This document shows, piece after piece, positions 1 to 8,733 of a stretch of 64,000 nucleotides of DNA (within the stretch, counting starts at the first letter, position 1; each line of letters opens with the position of its first letter). This DNA comes from Epilithonimonas lactis (GTDB taxonomy: Bacteria > Bacteroidota > Bacteroidia > Flavobacteriales > Weeksellaceae): NCBI RefSeq assembly GCF_900110605.1, contig NZ_FOFI01000002.1, positions 62,001 through 126,000 on the forward strand, read 5' to 3'. The position numbers and the translations under genes were made by a program. Under the pieces are notes generated by a model. The model was not told where the DNA came from and did no database searches. It saw nothing but the letters and a program-made list of their open reading frames with translations.

Positions 1-1
1 A

Positions 2-1309
2 GGTTTTTCCAAATTGTCAAAACAGGGAAAAATCGATTGGCTAATCAAAGAATATCTCGACGGAAACAAAGAACACGAAACGGTTCTTACTCAATATTGG
101 AACGAAAATCCAGACCTGCAAAAGCTGCACGACGAATTCTCGGAAAACACAATTTCCAATTTCTTTATGCCTTACGGAATTGCTCCAAACTTCCTGATAG
201 ACGGAAAATTATTGGCACTTCCAATGGCGGTTGAAGAAAGTTCTGTGGTGGCGGCGGCGAGTAAAGCGGCCAAATTCTGGATTGACAAAGGCGGTTTCAA
301 AACGACGATTATCAATACAGAAAAACTGGGTCACACGCATTTTATCTTTAAGACCGAGGCTCATAAACTGTTGCATTTTTTCAATTTCAAACTGAAGAAA
401 AAATTGTTAGAGGCCACGGAAGATATTACCAAAAATATGCGCAACCGTGGTGGCGGAATTCTGAATATCAAACTCATCGACAAAACGGCTGAGCTAGAAG
501 ATTATTTCCAATTGAAAGCGAGTTTTGATACCGTGGATTCTATGGGCGCGAATTTCATTAATTCTTGTCTGGAACAATTCGGCAAAACTTTGAAGGAAGA
601 AGTTGCCAACGAGGAAAGTTTCTCTCAGGAAGAAAAGGATTCGTTGCAAATCGTAATGAATATCCTATCCAATTACACACCAGATTGCATCGTAAGAGCC
701 GAAGTTTCCTGCAAAATTGAAGATTTGAAAGATGACAGCGGGATTTCCAACGAAGAATTTGCGTGGAAATTCAAACGTGCGGTGACAATTGCAGAAATCG
801 AACCTTACAGAGCGACGACGCACAACAAAGGGATTATGAATGGTGTTGATGCTGTGGTCATCGCGACTGGAAATGATTTCCGAGCTACGGAAGCTTGTGC
901 GCACGCTTATGCCGCAAGAAACGGAAAATATTCTTCGTTGACACATTGCACCACAGACAACGGGATTTTCAGATTTTGGATTGACTTGCCGATTTCGGTG
1001 GGTGTAGTTGGTGGTTTGACGAATCTTCATCCATTGGTGAAATTCTCTTTGGCACTTCTTGGAAAGCCATCTGCTCAGGAATTGATGAGTATTTTGGCGG
1101 TTTCAGGTTTGGCGCAGAACTTTGGAGCGCTTCGCTCATTGGTGACAACGGGAATCCAGAAAGGTCATATGAAAATGCATCTTTTCAATATTTTGAATCA
1201 ATTTGGTGCGACAGAAGAGGAGAAACAGCATTTTGTGACCTATTTCAAAGACAAAACGGTGAGCCATCACGAGGTGATTGCGGAATTGGAAAAATTGAGA
1301 AATAGATAG
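2..1309 (+). CDS. mvaA: Hydroxymethylglutaryl-CoA reductase, class II (5' end cut by window)
   Basis: Reduces HMG-CoA to mevalonate for the mevalonate isoprenoid pathway, in the cytosol. Visible motifs are the acidic VEESSVVAAA segment (about residue 73 counting from the TTG at 14), NKGIMNGVDAV with the catalytic Lys, TGNDFRATEA with the catalytic Asp, DLPISVGVVGG, and GIQKGHMKMH with the catalytic His near the C-terminus. This arrangement, with no membrane domain and about 430 residues, is typical of class II enzymes. The frame is open to base 2 (residues GFSKL precede the TTG at 14), so the true start is probably just outside the window and the TTG is not needed. The next small gene starts 4 bases after the stop. 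Confidence 0.93.
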   Translation, partial: GFSKLSKQGKIDWLIKEYLDGNKEHETVLTQYWNENPDLQKLHDEFSENTISNFFMPYGIAPNFLIDGKLLALPMAVEESSVVAAASKAAKFWIDKGGFKTTIINTEKLGHTHFIFKTEAHKLLHFFNFKLKKKLLEATEDITKNMRNRGGGILNIKLIDKTAELEDYFQLKASFDTVDSMGANFINSCLEQFGKTLKEEVANEESFSQEEKDSLQIVMNILSNYTPDCIVRAEVSCKIEDLKDDSGISNEEFAWKFKRAVTIAEIEPYRATTHNKGIMNGVDAVVIATGNDFRATEACAHAYAARNGKYSSLTHCTTDNGIFRFWIDLPISVGVVGGLTNLHPLVKFSLALLGKPSAQELMSILAVSGLAQNFGALRSLVTTGIQKGHMKMHLFNILNQFGATEEEKQHFVTYFKDKTVSHHEVIAELEKLRNR

Positions 1310-1313
1310 ATTT

Positions 1314-1484
1314 ATGTACGGAATTTTATTGTCGTCGTTTATTTTGCTCTTTGGGATATTTTTAAAATTCACAAAGGACCCAGGATTTGCAAATGTCAAG
1401 AGGTTTTCTTGGCTATTCATTGTTTTAGGATTGCTAACAGTTACAGGAAAACTTATTATTTTATATCAAAAAGGAGAATTATAA
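1314..1484 (+). CDS. Small two-helix membrane protein, unknown
   Basis: A 56-residue reading frame from ATG to TAA fits exactly between the HMG-CoA reductase and the DUF423 gene, with 4 and 3 bases of spacing, as in an operon. It has two hydrophobic stretches (about residues 3-17 and 34-50) separated by a short basic loop (KFTKDPG, VKR), which suggests two membrane helices. An AAAGGAG-like stretch near its end could serve as the ribosome binding site of the next gene. I do not recognise a family. The spacing and hydrophobicity support a real gene, but no conserved motif is seen. Confidence 0.6.
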   Translation: MYGILLSSFILLFGIFLKFTKDPGFANVKRFSWLFIVLGLLTVTGKLIILYQKGEL

Positions 1485-1487
1485 ATT

Positions 1488-1874
1488 ATGAAAAACTTAA
1501 CTCTGATCATTGGCGGAATCTACGGTTTGCTATCCGTAGTTCTTGGCGCATTTGGTGCGCACGCCTTCAAAAAAATATTATCAATCGAAAGACTGGAAAG
1601 CTTTGAAACAGGCGTTCGTTATCAAATGTACGCAGCGTTTTTCCTTTTGATTGTCGGTTATATTTTAAAATTCGAAACGACTTCTGAAAAATGGATTTCC
1701 ATCCTGATGATCGCCGGAACTTTTATATTTTCTGTGAGCATTTATTGTCTGGCTTTTCAGGATGTTTGGGGCGTAAATTTGAAATTCCTTGGACCGATCA
1801 CGCCACTTGGAGGTTTGTTTATGATCATCAGTTGGGGAATGTTGATCTGGTATTTTGCTAAGGCTAAATTTTAA
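1488..1874 (+). CDS. DUF423 family membrane protein
   Basis: A 128-residue integral membrane protein with four predicted helices. The N-terminal GGIYGLLSVVLGAFGAHAF, the central YQMYAAFFLL and the C-terminal ITPLGGLFMIISWGML are characteristic of the DUF423 (YgdD/YwdK-like) family, whose length is usually 120-130 residues. The biochemical role of the family is not established. It starts 3 bases after the preceding small membrane gene, so the two are probably co-transcribed. Confidence 0.88.
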   Translation: MKNLTLIIGGIYGLLSVVLGAFGAHAFKKILSIERLESFETGVRYQMYAAFFLLIVGYILKFETTSEKWISILMIAGTFIFSVSIYCLAFQDVWGVNLKFLGPITPLGGLFMIISWGMLIWYFAKAKF

Positions 1875-1883
1875 TCAAACCTC

Positions 1884-2144
1884 ATGTTCTTCATCTTCGG
1901 AATCAAAACCAAACTCGTAGGAAAAGAAGACCGTAAAGTCCTGAAAAATGGCTTTATGGCAAATGCTATTGTGTCGATTTACAAAAATTATTTCGAATTG
2001 TTTTTTATTCCGATTTTTCCATTCAGTAAGAAATACAGCATCTATATTCCACATTCGGATGAGTATTATGAGACCGGATTTGGCTCTTCGGATATGCCGA
2101 AAGAATATCTGGAACTTTGTAAAGAAGTGGGAAGGAACTACTGA
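1884..2144 (+). CDS. Conserved hypothetical protein, 86 residues
   Basis: Starts MFFIFGIKTKL and ends KEVGRNY. It contains one mostly hydrophobic segment with aromatic residues (YFELFFIPIFPFSKKY, about residues 36-51) and a hydrophilic C-terminus. The 'FGIKTKxxG' opening followed by an FFIPxFPxxKKY segment resembles small flavobacterial proteins related to zinc-ribbon proteins, but no cysteine pairs are present here, so metal binding is not supported. It follows the DUF423 gene by 9 bases and probably ends that transcription unit. Function unknown. Confidence 0.65.
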   Translation: MFFIFGIKTKLVGKEDRKVLKNGFMANAIVSIYKNYFELFFIPIFPFSKKYSIYIPHSDEYYETGFGSSDMPKEYLELCKEVGRNY

Positions 2145-2149
2145 AAACC

Positions 2150-2280
2150 CAAGCTGTGTGAGCGATGTTAGCGGAAATCCCGGAATACGCGCTGGCCAGA
2201 GCCAGGGAATGAGGAATTGCAGCGGTCGTAGCGACCCGAGCGGCTGGAACTTAGCGCTGGCGAGGGACACACCCAGATAA
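2150..2280. repeat. Dispersed intergenic repeat, family B (degenerate copy)
   Basis: Lies between the DUF423 unit and sucC. It shares ATTGCAGCGG, GACCCGAGCGG and GGCGAGGGAYACRCCCA with the copy at 41022-41190 and, inverted, with the copy at 63381-63528. It is GC-richer than its surroundings and has no credible coding frame. It looks like a shortened copy of a dispersed, non-coding element. Confidence 0.6.
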
Positions 2281-2335
2281 TAGTGAAAACTGATTTCAAT
2301 CAGACATTTATATAATGTAATTCGTCACTTTTTCT

Positions 2336-2343
2336 TAAATTTG
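2336..2343 (+). promoter_or_regulatory. Candidate -7 promoter element of sucC
   Basis: TAAATTTG matches the Bacteroidetes -7 consensus TAnnTTTG exactly and lies 40 bases before the sucC ATG. No good -33 TTTG is seen at the usual spacing, so the assignment rests on the -7 element and its position. Confidence 0.5.
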
Positions 2344-2382
2344 TGAATCTTATAAAATCTAAAAATTAATCAATAATATATT

Positions 2383-3576
2383 ATGAATCTTCACGAGTAT
2401 CAATCAAAAGAGATTTTAGCAAAATACGGGGTTAATATCCAACGTGGTTTTGTTGCAAACAATGTGGACGAAGCTGTGTCTGCTGCCGAAAAACTTACTG
2501 CTGAAACTGGAGCGCAAGCTTGGGTGGTAAAAGCTCAGATCCACGCTGGTGGTAGAGGAAAAGGTGGCGGTGTAAAGTTCTCTCCAAACATGGACAAACT
2601 TAAAGAAAACGCTGGAAACATCATCGGAATGCAACTGATCACACCTCAGACTTCTGCTGAAGGTAAAAAAGTACATTCTGTTTTGGTAGCTGAAGATGTA
2701 TATTATCCTGGAGAATCTGAAACTAAAGAATTTTATGTTTCTATCCTTCTAGACAGAGCTTTAGGGAAAAACACGATCGTTTATTCTACAGAAGGTGGAA
2801 TGGACATCGAGCACGTTGCAGAAGTTACGCCTCACTTGATCCACAAAGAAGTGATCGACGCGGCTTACGGATTGCAAGGTTTCCAGGCTAGAAAAATTGC
2901 TTTCGGACTTGGTCTTGAAGGGAATGCTTTCAAAGAATTCACAAAATTCATCACGTCTCTTTACAACGCTTACATCGGGATCGATGCCTCTCTTTTCGAG
3001 ATCAACCCGGTTCTTAAGACTTCTGACAACAAGATCATCGCAGTAGATGCAAAAGTAACTTTGGACGACAACTCACTGTTCCGTCACAAAGACCTTGCTG
3101 AATTGAGAGACACAAGAGAAGAAGATCCATTGGACGTAGAAGCTGGTGAAGCTGGTCTTAACTTCGTGAAGTTGGACGGAAACGTGGCTTGTATGGTAAA
3201 CGGAGCTGGTCTTGCAATGGCGACGATGGATATCATCAAATTGTCTGGTGGAAATCCTGCAAACTTCTTGGACGTAGGTGGAACTGCCGATGCACAGAGA
3301 GTTCAGACTGCTTTCGGGATCATCTTGAGAGACCCGAACGTAAAAGCGATCTTGATCAACATCTTCGGAGGGATTGTAAGATGCGACAGAGTGGCGCAAG
3401 GTGTTGTAGACGCTTACCACGCAATGGGAAGCCTTCCAGTGCCATTGATCGTAAGATTGCAAGGAACCAACGCTGTAGAAGCTAAAAAACTAATTGACGA
3501 GTCTGGACTACCTGTTCACTCTGCAATTACTTTGGACGAAGCTGCAAACAAAGTAAAAGAAGTTCTTGCTAGCTAA
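2383..3576 (+). CDS. sucC: Succinyl-CoA synthetase beta subunit (ADP-forming)
   Basis: TCA-cycle enzyme subunit that binds nucleotide and CoA and, with SucD, converts succinyl-CoA to succinate with substrate-level phosphorylation. The 397-residue protein has the N-terminal ATP-grasp signature (MNLHEYQSKEIL; GGRGKGGGVK), EINPVLKT in the ATP-grasp core, and the CoA-ligase domain with FLDVGGTADA and NIFGGIVRCD. The length is normal for the family. SucD is not adjacent, so the gene is monocistronic here, between a -7 promoter element and a strong terminator. Confidence 0.97.
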   Translation: MNLHEYQSKEILAKYGVNIQRGFVANNVDEAVSAAEKLTAETGAQAWVVKAQIHAGGRGKGGGVKFSPNMDKLKENAGNIIGMQLITPQTSAEGKKVHSVLVAEDVYYPGESETKEFYVSILLDRALGKNTIVYSTEGGMDIEHVAEVTPHLIHKEVIDAAYGLQGFQARKIAFGLGLEGNAFKEFTKFITSLYNAYIGIDASLFEINPVLKTSDNKIIAVDAKVTLDDNSLFRHKDLAELRDTREEDPLDVEAGEAGLNFVKLDGNVACMVNGAGLAMATMDIIKLSGGNPANFLDVGGTADAQRVQTAFGIILRDPNVKAILINIFGGIVRCDRVAQGVVDAYHAMGSLPVPLIVRLQGTNAVEAKKLIDESGLPVHSAITLDEAANKVKEVLAS

Positions 3577-3599
3577 GAATTTTTTAAAATAAATATCAG

Positions 3600-3630
3600 A
3601 TCCGTTCAATTTTTTGAGCGGATTTTTTTT
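3600..3630 (+). terminator. Rho-independent terminator of sucC
   Basis: TCCGTTCAA pairs with TTGAGCGGA (one G-T pair) around a T-rich loop, followed by eight T. It starts 24 bases after the sucC stop codon. Confidence 0.85.
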
Positions 3631-3683
3631 GTCTTGATTTGGGCAACTATTTGACATTCATCGAAACCGATTTAGAGTCTTTT

Positions 3684-3790
3684 TATTTGGGCAGCTTTTC
3701 CGCCTTCCACTCCCGCTATTTTTCCCGCCGCATTTCCCGCCGCAAAAAATGAGCTCCGTTCAAGTCGGGCTGCAGCTTCGCGAAATACAA
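3684..3790. repeat. Dispersed intergenic repeat, family A
   Basis: Begins TTTGGGC, continues with CCGCCTTCCACTCCCGCT and later GAGCTCCGTTCAAGTCGGGC then GCTTCGC. The same blocks in the same order occur at 38108-38245 between nrdB and nrdA. No coding frame is convincing. With the inverted repeat at 3813-3896 and the sucC terminator, it fills the 430-base gap between sucC and the DUF2339 gene. Confidence 0.65.
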
Positions 3791-3812
3791 CGTTTGCATA
3801 TAAAAACATTGC

Positions 3813-3896
3813 TTTGTCATTTCGTAGGAAACCCAACGAAGTGTTTCGACGAAGTCAATCTCGACAGCTAAATTTAGATTCCTACGGAATGACAAA
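3813..3896. repeat. Inverted repeat, 18-bp arms
   Basis: Left arm 3813-3830 TTTGTCATTTCGTAGGAA and right arm 3879-3896 are complementary with one mismatch, separated by 48 bases. A diverged relative of the right arm (ATTCCATAGGAATGACAAA) occurs near 38367 next to the other family A repeat, so this is probably part of the same dispersed element. Confidence 0.7.
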
Positions 3897-4006
3897 AAAT
3901 GAAAAGAGTTTTTCAAGTCTTCCTAAACCTCCAAATACTAAGATTTTCAGAATCAAATCACCAAAGCATCTAATTTTAAATTATATTTGTTAGAGAAAGA
4001 ACACTT

Positions 4007-6586
4007 ATGGAAGTAGTATTACTCTTAGCGATTTTGATTTTCACCCTGATCATTTACAATAGAACAAATCAAAAACCCGCAGACCAACAGCAAAACTTCA
4101 AACAACTCAATGACAAGATCGACGATCTCAAAGAACAGATCTCGACCTTGCGATTCATCCTCAACGACCTTTCAAAACCAACATCTAAAGAAGAAAAGCT
4201 TCCGATTTTTGAGGATGAAGAACCTATAACAGTCGTAGAACCAGAAATTGAAGAACCAGTTTTTGAGGAAACAATTATCAAAGAACCGATCATCGAGGAA
4301 CAAGACATTGTAGAAGAAACAATTCCACAAGAAGAAGCACAAATCTCTCAAGTCGCCTTCAGTTCCAACCAAAATCCACTTGAGGTGAAAGAAGAAATTC
4401 TTGAGCATGCAATTCCAGTGATCTCAGAACCGAGCGTTCCAAAAAAATCCTGGATAGAAAACTTCAAAGAGAAAAATCCGGACATCGAGAAATTCATCGG
4501 TGAAAACCTCATCAACAAGATCGGGATCCTGATCTTGGTCCTCGGAATCAGCTTCTTTGTAAAATACGCGATCGACAAAGATTGGATCAACGAACCAGCA
4601 CGTGTCGGCATCGGCATTTTAAGTGGCGCCATCGTGATGGTCATCGCCCACCGATTGAAGAAAAATTACGCCGCGTTCAGTTCCGTTTTTGTGGCCGGCG
4701 CCATCAGTATTTTCTACCTCACGATCGGGATTGCCTTCCACGATTATAAATTATTCAGCCAAACCGTCGCCTTCATAATTATGGTGGTGATCACCATTTT
4801 CAGTGTGCTGGTTTCGGTTTCATATGACAGAAAAGAATTGGCGATCCTCTCCTTGATCGGTGGTTTTGCCGTTCCATTTATGGTCAGTACAGGCGAAGGC
4901 AACTACAAAGTTCTCTTCACCTACATTGCGATCCTGAACATCGGAATGTTGATCATTGCCTATTTCAAAAAGTGGAATCTGGTAACTTTGTTGGCATTTA
5001 TTTTCACGTGTGTCTTGTTCTCCGGATGGTTCGGCGTCGAGTATTCTGATGACAAACTTCCGTATCGTGGTGCATTATTTTTCGCGACCATTTTCTACAT
5101 CATCTTCAGCATTGCAACGGTCATCAACAATATCCGAAACAAAGGTGGATTCACGAAGATGGAATATTTCCTGATGTTGGCCAACACGTTTTTCTATTTC
5201 GGAATGGGCGCAAGCATCATTCAAAGCTGGAAACCTGAGTTCAAAGGGCTTTTCACAATTGCTTTGGCTTTGTACAATTTGGTTTTTGCAATGGTCTTGT
5301 ACCGAAAGTTCGGGATCAACAAGAACGCGATCTACTTTTTGCTGGGATTAGCTTTGACTTTTGTAACGTTGACAATCCCGTTCCAGTTCAATGGAAATTA
5401 CATCACCTTATTCTGGGCCGGTGAAGCGGTTTTGCTGTTGTGGCTTTCTCAGAAATCAAAGATTGCGACTTTCAAATTTGGTGCAATCGTTGTTCAAATC
5501 CTGATGCTTTTCAGTTTGTTCATCGATTGGAATCAGTATTACCACGAGTTTACAGACATTACTTTGAAGCCGTTTTTCAATAAGATCTTCATCACAGGTT
5601 TGGTGGCGTTGGCTTCTTTGGTGGCAACTTATTATTTATTAAAAAAAGAAAAAGAGATCACGCATTACTATTTCCTCGAGATCAATCCGAAGATCTATCG
5701 AAATGCAGCGATCATCTTGTCGGTGATCATTGGTTATTTTGTCGGAATGTTTGAAATATTTTATCAGTCTAATGAATATATTACAAATTATTATTCTGCG
5801 ACATCGCTTCCGGTTCTGTACCATTTTATTTTCAGTGCAGGCTTGATTTTCTTTGTTTTAAAACGGAAAAACAACCTCAATACAAGCTTCGCCATTAGCT
5901 TAGCCGGAATCAATATTTTACTTTATCTCATCATCTATTTCCAACTGACGACGAACGAAATGGTTGAAAACATCACGCAATACACCTCAAACAAAACTGC
6001 TTACTTCACGCATTATTTGTTGTTGATTTGTCTAGGCTATTTCCTTTATATCATCGTTACAAACAGGACAAACAACAAACTTTCAAAATTCCTGAATCAC
6101 AAATTCGCGCTTTGGTTATTGGCATTTTGCGTGGTCTATATTTTGAGCAACGAGGTGATGATCCACAGCTTGATATTCTCTGGCGACATCGTGAATCAGG
6201 CAGAACTGGCGAAAACTTACCCAATGAAAGACGGCCTTTACAATGCTGACAAAGTCTCATTTATCGACAACAAAATCTCATTGGCAAAGATCCAGATCAT
6301 CAAAATTGGTTATCCGATTCTTTGGGGTGTTCTCTCTTTCGTTTTCCTGATTGTCGGGATCAGAACACAGAACAAACCTTTGCGTATTATTTCGCTTTCT
6401 TTATTAGGTTTGACCATTGCAAAACTCTTCCTGTTTGACATTACAAATGTGTCAGAAACGGGGAAAATCATCGCATTCATTTTGCTGGGCGTTCTTATTT
6501 TAATTATCTCATTTGTTTATCAGAAGATCAAAAAACTGGTGATCGATGAGCAACCTCAAAACATAGACAATGAAGACCATATTTAG
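4007..6586 (+). CDS. DUF2339 multi-spanning membrane protein
   Basis: An 859-residue protein. An N-terminal helix (VVLLLAILIFTLIIY) is followed by a coiled-coil-like stretch (about 20-55) and a long Glu-rich linker with repeated EEPV/EEPI units (about 65-115). From residue 160 there are about twenty or more hydrophobic helices. The FIGENLINKIGILILVLGISFFVKYAI segment, followed by an RVGIGILSGA loop, is the typical opening of DUF2339 proteins (that segment spans residues 163-189). The role is unknown in the family. The gene overlaps the next by 17 bases, and that partner looks like DUF3999; these families are often paired. Confidence 0.85.
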   Translation: MEVVLLLAILIFTLIIYNRTNQKPADQQQNFKQLNDKIDDLKEQISTLRFILNDLSKPTSKEEKLPIFEDEEPITVVEPEIEEPVFEETIIKEPIIEEQDIVEETIPQEEAQISQVAFSSNQNPLEVKEEILEHAIPVISEPSVPKKSWIENFKEKNPDIEKFIGENLINKIGILILVLGISFFVKYAIDKDWINEPARVGIGILSGAIVMVIAHRLKKNYAAFSSVFVAGAISIFYLTIGIAFHDYKLFSQTVAFIIMVVITIFSVLVSVSYDRKELAILSLIGGFAVPFMVSTGEGNYKVLFTYIAILNIGMLIIAYFKKWNLVTLLAFIFTCVLFSGWFGVEYSDDKLPYRGALFFATIFYIIFSIATVINNIRNKGGFTKMEYFLMLANTFFYFGMGASIIQSWKPEFKGLFTIALALYNLVFAMVLYRKFGINKNAIYFLLGLALTFVTLTIPFQFNGNYITLFWAGEAVLLLWLSQKSKIATFKFGAIVVQILMLFSLFIDWNQYYHEFTDITLKPFFNKIFITGLVALASLVATYYLLKKEKEITHYYFLEINPKIYRNAAIILSVIIGYFVGMFEIFYQSNEYITNYYSATSLPVLYHFIFSAGLIFFVLKRKNNLNTSFAISLAGINILLYLIIYFQLTTNEMVENITQYTSNKTAYFTHYLLLICLGYFLYIIVTNRTNNKLSKFLNHKFALWLLAFCVVYILSNEVMIHSLIFSGDIVNQAELAKTYPMKDGLYNADKVSFIDNKISLAKIQIIKIGYPILWGVLSFVFLIVGIRTQNKPLRIISLSLLGLTIAKLFLFDITNVSETGKIIAFILLGVLILIISFVYQKIKKLVIDEQPQNIDNEDHI

Positions 6587-7790
6587 CATACTTTTCATTC
6601 TTTTTACATTAAGCTTTTCCTCTGCGCAAAATTACCAAGGGAAGATGAATCCAGTTCCAGAAAGTGGTTTGCATCAGATCTTACTTTCGCCTGAATTGCG
6701 TTCTGCATCTCAAAATAATTTAGATCATCTGAGAATTTTCGATGCGAAAAAAAATGAAGTTCCTTATGTTCTTTTTGAAGGAAGATCTACGGATCTACAA
6801 TATGAGAATTTGAATATTTTATCGAAGAACGCAGTTCCAAATAAAGTCACATCTATCATTGTTGCCAACGAAAAAGCGTTGAACCTAGATCATCTCACTT
6901 TAAAGATCGCCAACACAGATGTTGACAAAACCTACAGCATTAGCGGAAGCAATGACAACTTGGAATGGTTTGGCTTGGTCATTGATCAAAAGATCATAGG
7001 ACTGAACGATGCTGGTGAAAACTTTGTGGAGCGTGATTTTTATTTTCCTTTTAATAATTACAAGTTCTTGAGAATTGATTTTGTTGATAAGAATTCGCTT
7101 CCAATCAATGTTTTGGAAGTTGGGTTGGAGAAAAATTATGCAATAAAAAAATCAAAGATTGAACTTCAACATTTTGAGCAGAAAATCACGACGGATAAAA
7201 AGAATAAACAAACGAAAATTCATATCAGCTTCAAAGATCCTCAGGTGATTGACGCCATCAGTTTTGATATCTCGGCACCAAATTTCTATTTGAGAGATGC
7301 CAAAATTGTCATTAATAAAACCAAAACTCAGAAGAGAGCCGAAGTTGATTATACTGAAACAGTCAGCAATTTTCAACTCAATTCGAAAGTCAAAAACAGC
7401 TTTGAAGTTTCAGAATTGTTTGTCAAGGAATTCACGATTGAAATTGATAATCAAGACAATCCGGAATTGGAAATCAAGAAGATCTCATTGTTTCAAAATC
7501 CAGTGAGCATTTTGGCAGACCTTAAAGCCAATGAAAATTATACTTTTAAAATCGATTCAAAACTTTCTGCACCAGCTTATGATCTGGCACAGTCGGGCAT
7601 TGATTTCAATCAAAGTTATCCACGTGCGACCATTTCAAATTTAGACAAAATCGACAATCCAAAAGATGCTGACTCATCGAAGACCTTTTGGCAAACGCCT
7701 CTGTTCATGTGGCTTTGCATTGGTTTTGCAGTTTTGATCATTGGTTATTTTGCTATGACGATGATCAAGGATCTAAACAAAGAAAATTAA
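6570..7790 (+). CDS. DUF3999-like exported membrane-anchored protein
   Basis: The 406-residue protein starts with a signal peptide (KTIFSILFILFTLSFSSAQ), has a mostly beta-rich periplasmic region of about 350 residues, and ends in one membrane helix (MWLCIGFAVLIIGYFAMTMI) with a short basic tail. The SGSNDNLEWFGLV segment (about residue 129) resembles a galactose-binding-like sandwich. Overlap of 17 bases with the DUF2339 gene and the overall plan suggest a DUF3999 family member. The assignment is by context plus topology and is less certain than that of its partner. The two probably form one envelope complex. Confidence 0.65.
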   Translation: MKTIFSILFILFTLSFSSAQNYQGKMNPVPESGLHQILLSPELRSASQNNLDHLRIFDAKKNEVPYVLFEGRSTDLQYENLNILSKNAVPNKVTSIIVANEKALNLDHLTLKIANTDVDKTYSISGSNDNLEWFGLVIDQKIIGLNDAGENFVERDFYFPFNNYKFLRIDFVDKNSLPINVLEVGLEKNYAIKKSKIELQHFEQKITTDKKNKQTKIHISFKDPQVIDAISFDISAPNFYLRDAKIVINKTKTQKRAEVDYTETVSNFQLNSKVKNSFEVSELFVKEFTIEIDNQDNPELEIKKISLFQNPVSILADLKANENYTFKIDSKLSAPAYDLAQSGIDFNQSYPRATISNLDKIDNPKDADSSKTFWQTPLFMWLCIGFAVLIIGYFAMTMIKDLNKEN

Positions 7791-7794
7791 TTAA

Positions 7795-8673
7795 TTAAAC
7801 CTTGTCGTCCCGGTTGATCTGGTCTTTTGCCGTTTCCTGTGAAGTTGTAACATTGATGCTTGTTGGCGTCACAAGGTTGACTCCTTCTTTCACCAATCTT
7901 TCATTGATCTGCATGATCGCATCACTTTTCAGTTTGCTAAAGTTGTTGCCTTGCTCCAGCCAGAATTTGACCTGAAGATTGAAAACGCCTTGTTTGACAT
8001 TGGTGAATAAAACCTCGGTCGCATCGGTCTTATCGACATGTTCGAGACTTTTTATCTCATCCAAAATTGCCGATTTGGCTTTCTGAATATCTTCACCCAC
8101 AGGAATTTCGAAATCCAAAATGATCCTACGCTGTGGCGAAGCTGTCACATTGAAAAACGGCGCGTTGAAGATGATCTGATTTGGAATATAGACTTTCTTT
8201 CCATCGTCCGTGATCATTTTGGTGGTCAACAATCCGATGTCTTGGACTGTTCCAGAGTTACCGCCAATGGTAACATAATCGCCAATTTTGAAAGCTTTGT
8301 CCACACCCACCAACATTCCGGAAAACATACTCGATACAAGATCTTTCAGCGCAACCCCGGCAATCACCCCTGCAACCCCCAAACTTCCTAAGAATTTGAT
8401 AAAGAACCCGCTGAATCCCATAATTTCCAGTGAGATGAAAGCACCCATTAGAATGATCAGAAATTTGAACACGGAGATCAGTGTAACCACAGATTCGTTT
8501 TTGGTCTTCGGAAAAAATTTGTGGAAGAGTTTTACCGACCAACGGCTGAGATACGTACTGGTCATCAGGAAAAAGAGAAAAACTAAAATCCCAACGATGA
8601 GCCTTGGTGTAATTTCTGCGAAACTAATGTACCATCTTTGAAGGACGGCGTAAACGGTGTGTAAATATTCCAT
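7795..8673 (-). CDS. Small-conductance mechanosensitive channel, MscS family
   Basis: Inner-membrane channel that opens on hypo-osmotic shock. The 292-residue protein has three N-terminal helices (about 22-42, 62-85, 92-112). The pore-lining helix is Gly/Ala-rich (GSLGVAGVIAGVALKDLVSS), followed by the family motif FKIGDYVTIGG and the beta domain with VYIPNQIIFNAPFFN. Length and domain order match E. coli MscS. It is convergent with the DUF3999-like gene, with only 4 bases between stops and no obvious terminator there. Confidence 0.93.
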   Translation of the reverse strand: MEYLHTVYAVLQRWYISFAEITPRLIVGILVFLFFLMTSTYLSRWSVKLFHKFFPKTKNESVVTLISVFKFLIILMGAFISLEIMGFSGFFIKFLGSLGVAGVIAGVALKDLVSSMFSGMLVGVDKAFKIGDYVTIGGNSGTVQDIGLLTTKMITDDGKKVYIPNQIIFNAPFFNVTASPQRRIILDFEIPVGEDIQKAKSAILDEIKSLEHVDKTDATEVLFTNVKQGVFNLQVKFWLEQGNNFSKLKSDAIMQINERLVKEGVNLVTPTSINVTTSQETAKDQINRDDKV

Positions 8674-8687
8674 GCTATGATATTAAT

Positions 8688-8713
8688 AAAAAAAACCGAC
8701 AAAAGCCGGTTTT
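8688..8713 (-). terminator. Terminator of the outer-membrane barrel gene
   Basis: On the minus strand AAACCGGC pairs with GTCGGTTT around a short TTTT loop (one mismatch) and is followed by a run of T. It lies 21 bases past the stop of the gene at 8734-9324. Confidence 0.75.
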
Positions 8714-8733
8714 ATTGTATGTTGAGACTAAAT

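Noticed and set aside
2150-2280. A 110-residue frame running over the region before sucC
   Set aside because: It runs through a family B intergenic repeat and has no protein-like motif or matching start.
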